Assembly: GCF_030295325.1 (NCBI RefSeq)
Contig: NZ_AP027059.1
Coordinates: forward strand, 2,356,001-2,420,000
Source of the DNA: Haliovirga abyssi
GTDB taxonomy: Bacteria > Fusobacteriota > Fusobacteriia > Fusobacteriales > Haliovirgaceae
Direction: 5' to 3'
DNA length: 64,000 bases
The notes beneath the pieces were generated by a model. It did no database searches. It had not been told where the DNA came from and saw nothing but the letters and a program-made list of their open reading frames with translations. A program made the position numbers and the translations under genes. Position 1 is the stretch's first letter, and the number at the start of each line of letters is the position of its first letter. Below, piece by piece: positions 58,927-64,000 of this stretch.

Positions 58927-59211
58927 CTAAGCTTCTGCTATTACATCTACATTTACTAAATCTTGATATTTTTTTACAACTATTTCGTTTATTGATGTTC
59001 TTACATCTGTTTTTATTGGATGTGCAATATCTTTAAATTCTCCATTTGGCATCCTTCTTGATGGCATTGCTACAAATAATCCATTTTTACCTTCAATAAC
59101 CTTTAAACCATGAATTACGAATGCATCTTCAAAAGTTACATCAGCATATGCTTTTAATTTCACCTCTTCTTCTGCTCTAGAAATTCTTACTCTTACATCA
59201 GTAATGTTCAT
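58927..59211 (-). CDS. spoVG: SpoVG-family RNA/DNA-binding regulator
   Basis: 94 aa, the complete family length: MNITDVRVRI, VTFEDAFVIHGLKVIEG, GLFVAMPSRRMPNGEFKDIAHPI and ...RTSINEIVVKKYQ are highly conserved SpoVG motifs. SpoVG is a site-specific nucleic-acid-binding regulator that is not restricted to spore formers. It follows ispE, as in the Bacillus ispE-purR-spoVG order, with 146 bp between that hold repeat copy D. Ribosome site AAGGAGGAG. Confidence 0.95.
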   Translation of the reverse strand: MNITDVRVRISRAEEEVKLKAYADVTFEDAFVIHGLKVIEGKNGLFVAMPSRRMPNGEFKDIAHPIKTDVRTSINEIVVKKYQDLVNVDVIAEA

Positions 59212-59230
59212 TTTGTATACTCCTCCTTTT

Positions 59231-59332
59231 GGGAACGTTTAAAAAAACAACTTGCTCTAATTTTATATCAAAACTACTATAAAATCGCATCTTTATAATA
59301 TAAAATCAACAAATATTTTTTAAGCCATTCCT
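59231..59332. repeat. Copy D of the dispersed terminal-inverted-repeat element
   Basis: It starts GGGAACGTTTAAAAAAA and ends TTTTTTAAGCCATTCCT, which are imperfect inverted repeats. Its reverse complement aligns over about 100 bp with copy C (36013-36113). It forms most of the ispE-spoVG spacer and may carry the spoVG promoter. Confidence 0.65.
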
Positions 59333-59357
59333 CAGTAATTTTTGTAAACCGTTTTTT

Positions 59358-60221
59358 TTATATTATTTCATTAATATTTATAAAATAAGATGGAAACTCT
59401 TTTTTTAATTTTAATTCTATATTTTTACTTTTATCTTTTCTAGCCAAAATATAATAACAGCTTCCACTTCCAGACATATTAAATCTCACATCTAATATAT
59501 CTTTTAATTTTTTTTCAAAATCTCTTATATCTTTAGATTTTTTATACATATTTTGTTGTAAATTATTTTCTATGTTATCTACTATTAATTTTAAATTATC
59601 ATTTTTTAACCCTTTTATTATTTTTTTTATATTTGATATTTTCATATTATCTTGCTCTAACACATTTTCATATGCTAATTTTGTACTTACTCCAAAATCA
59701 GGTTTTATTAAAATAATATCAAAATTTTTAATTATATTTATAACTTCTATTTTTTCTCCAATTCCTTTTACTAATGCTGGTTTATTTATTATGAAAAAAG
59801 GTATATCTGCCCCTATTTTCAATCCTATTTCTAATAATTCTTCCTCTTTTAATATATTTTTATAATAACAATTTAACTCTTTTAAAAAAAATGCACCATC
59901 ACTACTTCCACCCCCAAGACCTGCTTGTGATGGAATATTTTTTATTAAATTAACTTCTATCTTTTCTTTTTTTATCCCTATTTTCTTATAAAATTCATTG
60001 TATATTTTATAAATTATATTTTCTTTTCCAGTAGGAATATCTTTTTTATTAGAACTTATTATAAGTTCACCTAGCTCACCGCTAAATTTAATTTCTAATC
60101 TATCATATAAATTTATTGGAACCATTATCATCTCTAATCTGTGATAACCATTCTCCAATTTCTCCAAAACATTTAATCCTATATTTATTTTAGCATTACT
60201 TTCAACTGAAACTGTCCCCAT
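59358..60221 (-). CDS. ispE: 4-diphosphocytidyl-2-C-methyl-D-erythritol kinase
   Basis: 287 aa GHMP kinase. AKINIGLNVLEKLENGYHRLEMIM at the N-terminus, the ATP loop NIPSQAGLGGGSSDGAFFL and MSGSGSCYYIL at the C-terminus are diagnostic. It phosphorylates CDP-ME in the MEP isoprenoid pathway. It is its own short unit after the terminator of the mfd-S4 gene group. Confidence 0.96.
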   Translation of the reverse strand: MGTVSVESNAKINIGLNVLEKLENGYHRLEMIMVPINLYDRLEIKFSGELGELIISSNKKDIPTGKENIIYKIYNEFYKKIGIKKEKIEVNLIKNIPSQAGLGGGSSDGAFFLKELNCYYKNILKEEELLEIGLKIGADIPFFIINKPALVKGIGEKIEVINIIKNFDIILIKPDFGVSTKLAYENVLEQDNMKISNIKKIIKGLKNDNLKLIVDNIENNLQQNMYKKSKDIRDFEKKLKDILDVRFNMSGSGSCYYILARKDKSKNIELKLKKEFPSYFININEII

Positions 60222-60261
60222 TCACAAGTACACCCTTTCATTAATTATAGTATCATAATAA

Positions 60262-60301
60262 AAAAAAAAAATCAATATATTCTATATAATGATTTTTTTT
60301 T
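60262..60301 (-). terminator. Terminator of the mfd-prsA-mazG-S4 operon
   Basis: An AT-only stem (AAAAAAAAATCA with TGATTTTTTTTT) and a T-rich tail right after the S4 gene stop. Confidence 0.6.
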
Positions 60302-60302
60302 A

Positions 60303-60563
60303 TTATCCTTTTCGTGGATCAATTATTATCTCTATTAATTTATCTGCATCTTTTTTTCCTACATTTCTTGTTGGCACTTCTAATATTTTAAATTTTATAA
60401 TTTTATCATAATAACTAACTTCTATAATATCTCCCACTTTTACCTTTGTAGATGGTTTTTTTACTTTTCCGTTTATCATAATTTTTTCATTTTCAGCTAC
60501 ATTTTTTGCTACAGTTCTTCTTTTTATTATTCTTGAAATTTTTAAAAATTTATCCAATCTCAC
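60303..60563 (-). CDS. S4-domain RNA-binding protein (RqcP/YabO-like)
   Basis: 86 aa made of one S4 domain: MRLDKFLKISRIIKRRTVAKNVAENEKIMINGKVKKPSTKVKVGDII. Position after mazG is the same as yabO (rqcP) in Bacillus; that protein helps the RQC pathway on stalled 50S subunits. It overlaps mazG by 14 nt, so the two are translationally coupled. Confidence 0.9.
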   Translation of the reverse strand: MRLDKFLKISRIIKRRTVAKNVAENEKIMINGKVKKPSTKVKVGDIIEVSYYDKIIKFKILEVPTRNVGKKDADKLIEIIIDPRKG

Positions 60564-61350
60564 TTTTTGCTTCCTCCCACAATTTTTCCATAGCTTCTAA
60601 ATCAGCCTTTTCTATATCTGTATTATCTTCTATATATCTAAACCTTTTTGTGAATTTTTTTATTGTTTTTCTCAAAGCTTCATCAGGATCTATTTTAGCC
60701 AATCTTGCTACATTTATTAGACTAAACATTACATCTCCTAACTCATTTTCAAATTTTTCTTTATCCTGATTTTTATGCTCTACTTTTAATTCTTCTATCT
60801 CTTCATCCATTTTTTCAAGTGCACCTTCTAAATTTTCCCAATCAAATCCTACTTTTGCTGCTTTATGTTGAATTTTATATGCTTTTAATATTGAAGGTAA
60901 ATTTTTTGGAATTCCATCAAGTGCAGATTTTCTATTTTTATGAGATTTTTCCTCTTTTTTTATTCTATCCCAATTCACCAAAACTTCTTCTGAATCTTTT
61001 ACTTTTACATTTCCAAATATATGTGGATGTCTTCTTATTAATTTTTCATTAATAGCCTCTATCACATCATATACATCAAAACTATTAATCTCTTTTTTTA
61101 TTTGCGATTGAAATACTATTTGTAATAATAGATCCCCAAGCTCATCTTTTAGCTTATGGTCCTCTTCTGACATAGCTTCTAACACTTCATATGTCTCTTC
61201 TATAAGATATGGCTTCAAGCTCTCAATAGTTTGTTCCTGGTCCCAGGGACAAACCCCAGGACCTCTTAATATTTCCATTATCTCTATTAAAGTTTCAAAA
61301 CTTTTATTATTTTTTTGTTTTAGTTTGTGAACTCTTTGCAGTTTTTTCAT
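60550..61350 (-). CDS. mazG: Nucleoside triphosphate pyrophosphohydrolase MazG
   Basis: 266 aa. Two MazG halves: LRGPGVCPWDQEQTIESLKPYLIEETYEVLEAM with EExxE-type acids, ELGDLLLQIVFQSQ, and again KMDEEIEELK and ENELGDVMFSLINVARLAKIDPDEALRKT. It hydrolyses NTPs to NMP and PPi, house-cleaning. The ATG at 61350 is preceded by AGGAGTT at good distance and overlaps prsA by 44 nt; the extra 18 N-terminal residues are basic and could be dispensable. Confidence 0.95.
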   Translation of the reverse strand: MKKLQRVHKLKQKNNKSFETLIEIMEILRGPGVCPWDQEQTIESLKPYLIEETYEVLEAMSEEDHKLKDELGDLLLQIVFQSQIKKEINSFDVYDVIEAINEKLIRRHPHIFGNVKVKDSEEVLVNWDRIKKEEKSHKNRKSALDGIPKNLPSILKAYKIQHKAAKVGFDWENLEGALEKMDEEIEELKVEHKNQDKEKFENELGDVMFSLINVARLAKIDPDEALRKTIKKFTKRFRYIEDNTDIEKADLEAMEKLWEEAKSEIG

Positions 61351-62254
61351 CTTTTTTAACTCCTAAATATTCTTTTTTCAAATTATCTATCCATTTAGTA
61401 TATTCTGTTCTTCTCATATCATTAGAAACTTTATCTTCTAAAGATTTTTTCACTTCTTCAAATGGTTTATATCCTTCAGCTTTTTTATCTTCTACTTGAA
61501 TTATATGATATCCAAATTGTGATTTTACTAATTCAGGATAAACTTTACCTTTTTCTCCTTTAAATGCAGCATCTGCAAATGATTTTACCATTTTTTTCTT
61601 TGTAAACCAACCTAATTCTCCACCAGTTTTACCAGATGGTCCTTCAGAATATTTTTTTGCTAATTCTGCAAAATCTGTTTTTCCTGCTAATGCTTCTTTT
61701 AATATTTTTTCAGCTTTTGCTTTGGCTTTTGCTAATTCATCTTTTGTCATTTTTGAAGTTGTTTTTATTAATATATGTCTTGCTTTTACTTGTCCTTCTT
61801 GTTTATATTTTTCTTTGTTTTTTTCATACTCTTTTTTTAATTCTGCATCTGTAGCTTTTACTTTATCCAAAACATTTCTTTTTACTGCATAACTTGCAAG
61901 TAATCTACCTTTTTGTTTTTCTAAATCTGCTACAAATTCTGGATCATTTTCTAATCCTTGTTTTATTGCAACATCTTTTAATATTTTTTCTTCAACTAAT
62001 CTATCTAATATTTGTTGTCTTCCTTTTTCATTATCATAATAAGCTTTGTATTGGGCTGGAATACTATCCATTTCAGCTTTTAAATCATTTTCTGTTATTA
62101 CATCATTTCCAATTTTTTTCAAAACTTTTGAATTGTCTTTTTTTACATTAACTGCATTTCCTGCTTTTTTTGATTTTGTGGCGTTTGCCGTAGGATTATT
62201 ACATCCTCCTACTAATGCTGCTAATATTAACATACTTACTACTACTTTTTTCAT
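61307..62254 (-). CDS. Peptidyl-prolyl isomerase lipoprotein (PrsA/SurA-type parvulin)
   Basis: 315 aa with a lipoprotein signal (MLILAALVGGC, lipobox VGGC). A SurA-like N-terminal helical domain (about 45-140) leads to a parvulin PpiC domain (about 150-270: VKARHILIKT, FAELAKKYSEGPSGKTGGELGWF, SQFGYHIIQVEDKK). It is a periplasmic folding chaperone-isomerase. It starts 18 nt after the mfd stop. Confidence 0.92.
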   Translation of the reverse strand: MKKVVVSMLILAALVGGCNNPTANATKSKKAGNAVNVKKDNSKVLKKIGNDVITENDLKAEMDSIPAQYKAYYDNEKGRQQILDRLVEEKILKDVAIKQGLENDPEFVADLEKQKGRLLASYAVKRNVLDKVKATDAELKKEYEKNKEKYKQEGQVKARHILIKTTSKMTKDELAKAKAKAEKILKEALAGKTDFAELAKKYSEGPSGKTGGELGWFTKKKMVKSFADAAFKGEKGKVYPELVKSQFGYHIIQVEDKKAEGYKPFEEVKKSLEDKVSNDMRRTEYTKWIDNLKKEYLGVKKDEKTAKSSQTKTKK

Positions 62255-62272
62255 CTTTCCACTCTCCTTATT

Positions 62273-64000
62273 TTATAATTGATGTAAAACCTCTTTTAAA
62301 TTATTTTCTTTACTTAAAAAAAGTTTTTCTTCTTTTTGTAAATATTTTACTTTGTTATCTAATAATAGCACATCTAATTTGTCTAAATCAATTTTATTTT
62401 TATCAACCTCTAAATAAAATCCATTTTTTAATTCTTTTATGCTAATTATGTTTTTTAAAGCACATAAAATTTTTATTTCAAAATAATCAAATAGATTTTC
62501 TACTTCTATTGGCATTTTTCCAAATCTATCTATTATCTCATTTTTAAGTTCTTTTAATTCTTTTATACTATTTACTCTTATCATTCTTTTATATACTCTA
62601 TACTTTTCTTCTTCTTTTATATAATTTTCAGGAATATATCCATTTTCTTTTATTTCTAACGTCACCTTCTCAATTGGTATAATATCTTCGTTTTTAATTC
62701 TTTTCATCTCATATTCCAACATTTTAAGATACATATCATATCCTAAAAATTCCATTATTCCATGTTGTTTCTCTCCTATTATCTCTCCAGAACCTCTTAT
62801 TTTCATATCTTCCATAGACAATTTTAATCCTGAACCAAAATCTTCTAATTCATTTAAACTTAAAATTTTCTTTTCCCCTTTTTTAGTAGATTTCCTATTT
62901 TCATCTTTTAACAAATAACAAAATGCTTTTCTACTTCCTCTTCCTACTCTTCCTCTCAATTGATATATTTGAGATAATCCTAGTCTATCATAATTTTCTA
63001 TTATTATAGTATTTGCATTTTCTATATCTATTCCATTTTCTATAATAGTTGTAGTTACAAGAATATTAAATTCTTCATTCTCAAATTTTTCTATTTTATC
63101 TCGTATATCTTTGGGTTCCATTTGTCCATTAATATAATCTATCTTTACATATTTAGGTAATATTTTTTCCAATTCAGTTACTTTTTCTTTCATATCTTTT
63201 ACTCTATTATACACATAAAAAACCTGTCCATCTCTTGCAATCTCTTTTAATACAGAATCTCTTATTAAATCTCTCTTTTTATCTATAAAAATAGTGTCTA
63301 TTGGAATTCTATTTTCTGGTGGAGTTTCTATTACTGAAATATCTTTTATTCCCATAAGTGATAAATTTAAAGTTCTTGGAATTGGAGTAGCTGTCAAAGT
63401 TAATACATCTATATTCGATTTATATTTTTTTAATTTTTCTTTTACTCTAACCCCAAATTTTTGTTCTTCATCTATTACTAAAACTCCTAAATCTGAAAAT
63501 TTAACATCATTTTGTATTAATCTATGTGTCCCTATGATTATATCTATTTTTCCATCTTTTAGTTTTTTTAATATCTCTTTTTGTTCTTTAGTTTTTTCTA
63601 ATCTCGATAACATCTCTATCTCTACTGGAAAATTTTTATATCTTTCTTTAAATCTTTCATAATGCTGATGAACTAAAACAGTAGTTGGAGCCAACATCGC
63701 TACTTGCTTTCCATCCATTACACATTTAAAAATAGCTCTCATTGCTACTTCTGTTTTCCCATATCCTACATCACCACAAACAACCCTATCCATACTCTTA
63801 CTGCTCTCCATATCGGCTTTAATATCCTCTATGGCTTTTAGCTGACCTTCTGTTTCTACATATGGAAATGCTTCTTCAAACTCCTCTTGCCAAATAGTAT
63901 CTTTCGAAAAACTATAACCTATACTTGCTTCTCTTTTCGCTTGTATTGTTATCAGATCTTTTGCAAATTCTATTATCTCTTTTTTTAATTTTTCTCTTTT
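62273..64000 (-). CDS. mfd: Transcription-repair coupling factor Mfd, C-terminal part (5' end outside window)
   Basis: The frame is open across the window edge. It reads the linker (WQEEFEEAFPYVETEGQLKAIEDI), helicase motifs with the Walker A variant CGDVGYGKTEVAMRA, LAPTTVLVHQHYERF, DEEQKFGV (DEExQ box), LTLTATPIPRTL, TIIENGIDIENANTIIIENYDRLGLSQIYQLRGRVGRGS, and a C-terminal domain. All are typical of Mfd, which removes stalled RNA polymerase and recruits UvrA. The N-terminal UvrB-like part and the polymerase-binding module are not in the window. Confidence 0.95.
   Translation of the reverse strand, partial: KREKLKKEIIEFAKDLITIQAKREASIGYSFSKDTIWQEEFEEAFPYVETEGQLKAIEDIKADMESSKSMDRVVCGDVGYGKTEVAMRAIFKCVMDGKQVAMLAPTTVLVHQHYERFKERYKNFPVEIEMLSRLEKTKEQKEILKKLKDGKIDIIIGTHRLIQNDVKFSDLGVLVIDEEQKFGVRVKEKLKKYKSNIDVLTLTATPIPRTLNLSLMGIKDISVIETPPENRIPIDTIFIDKKRDLIRDSVLKEIARDGQVFYVYNRVKDMKEKVTELEKILPKYVKIDYINGQMEPKDIRDKIEKFENEEFNILVTTTIIENGIDIENANTIIIENYDRLGLSQIYQLRGRVGRGSRKAFCYLLKDENRKSTKKGEKKILSLNELEDFGSGLKLSMEDMKIRGSGEIIGEKQHGIMEFLGYDMYLKMLEYEMKRIKNEDIIPIEKVTLEIKENGYIPENYIKEEEKYRVYKRMIRVNSIKELKELKNEIIDRFGKMPIEVENLFDYFEIKILCALKNIISIKELKNGFYLEVDKNKIDLDKLDVLLLDNKVKYLQKEEKLFLSKENNLKEVLHQL

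Noticed and set aside
60550-62254. Long hydrophobic plus-strand frames opposite mazG and the parvulin gene
   Set aside because: They are antisense shadows of AT-rich, Lys/Glu-rich coding sequence with no ribosome sites.

Overview
The window is very AT-rich, codes almost entirely on the minus strand, and comes from a bacterium with an outer membrane: it holds an SLH-domain beta-barrel protein, a LolA-like sorting protein with an RND exporter, and several lipoprotein signals. The 16S rRNA reading, the gene styles and the mfd/prsA/mazG/S4/ispE/spoVG neighbourhood point to Fusobacteriota. A deep-branching, free-living member is my inference; the species cannot be named from this sequence alone.

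Layout. 1-2.3 kb: end of a PfkB sugar/nucleoside kinase with its own HTH domain, behind a sigma70 promoter overlapped by a perfect 18-bp palindrome, then a hydrolase/lipoprotein pair. 2.4-10.7 kb: a six-gene membrane complex of the group-4-hydrogenase/complex-I family (HyfB, C, E, F, G, I-like) headed by an HTH-EIIA regulator. Its large subunit lacks the Ni-Fe cysteines, so it is an Ehr-type (hydrogenase-related) complex and not a hydrogenase. 11.4-16.7 kb: an rRNA operon (16S, tRNA-Ile, tRNA-Ala, 23S, 5S, tRNA-Asn) with visible promoter and RNase III-type processing stems. 16.8-21.5 kb: an ion-homeostasis group (PII-like small protein, cation/proton antiporter, ClC channel fused to an EIIA domain, K+ channel with RCK domain). 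21.6-31 kb: metabolic genes (long amylase-family enzyme, ribH, argC, hisIE, hisF, glycosyltransferase) plus a degenerate GGDEF protein and a CPBP membrane protein.

31-52 kb is the accessory region. It holds a decayed jetD relic and a MITE-like palindrome, an RND exporter operon, a truncated ABC-2 permease, and a MerR regulon in which two promoters share the same unusual 19-bp-spaced operator. It then holds a complete Wadjet-type (JetABCD, type III-like) SMC defence operon directly behind three near-identical tandem AAA-ATPase/PD-(D/E)XK genes. One of those three differs from the others in a discrete internal segment.

52.5-64 kb returns to housekeeping: M18 aminopeptidase, pgi, hisA, a PilZ protein, an SLH porin, tRNA-Gln, spoVG, ispE, S4 protein, mazG, a parvulin lipoprotein and the C-terminal part of mfd.

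The most rewarding items are the Wadjet operon with its AAA-nuclease triplet, the jetD relic 8 kb away, the cysteine-less Ehr complex, the two EIIA fusion proteins next to ion/energy complexes, the MerR twin promoters, and a dispersed ~100-bp terminal-inverted-repeat element seen in four places.
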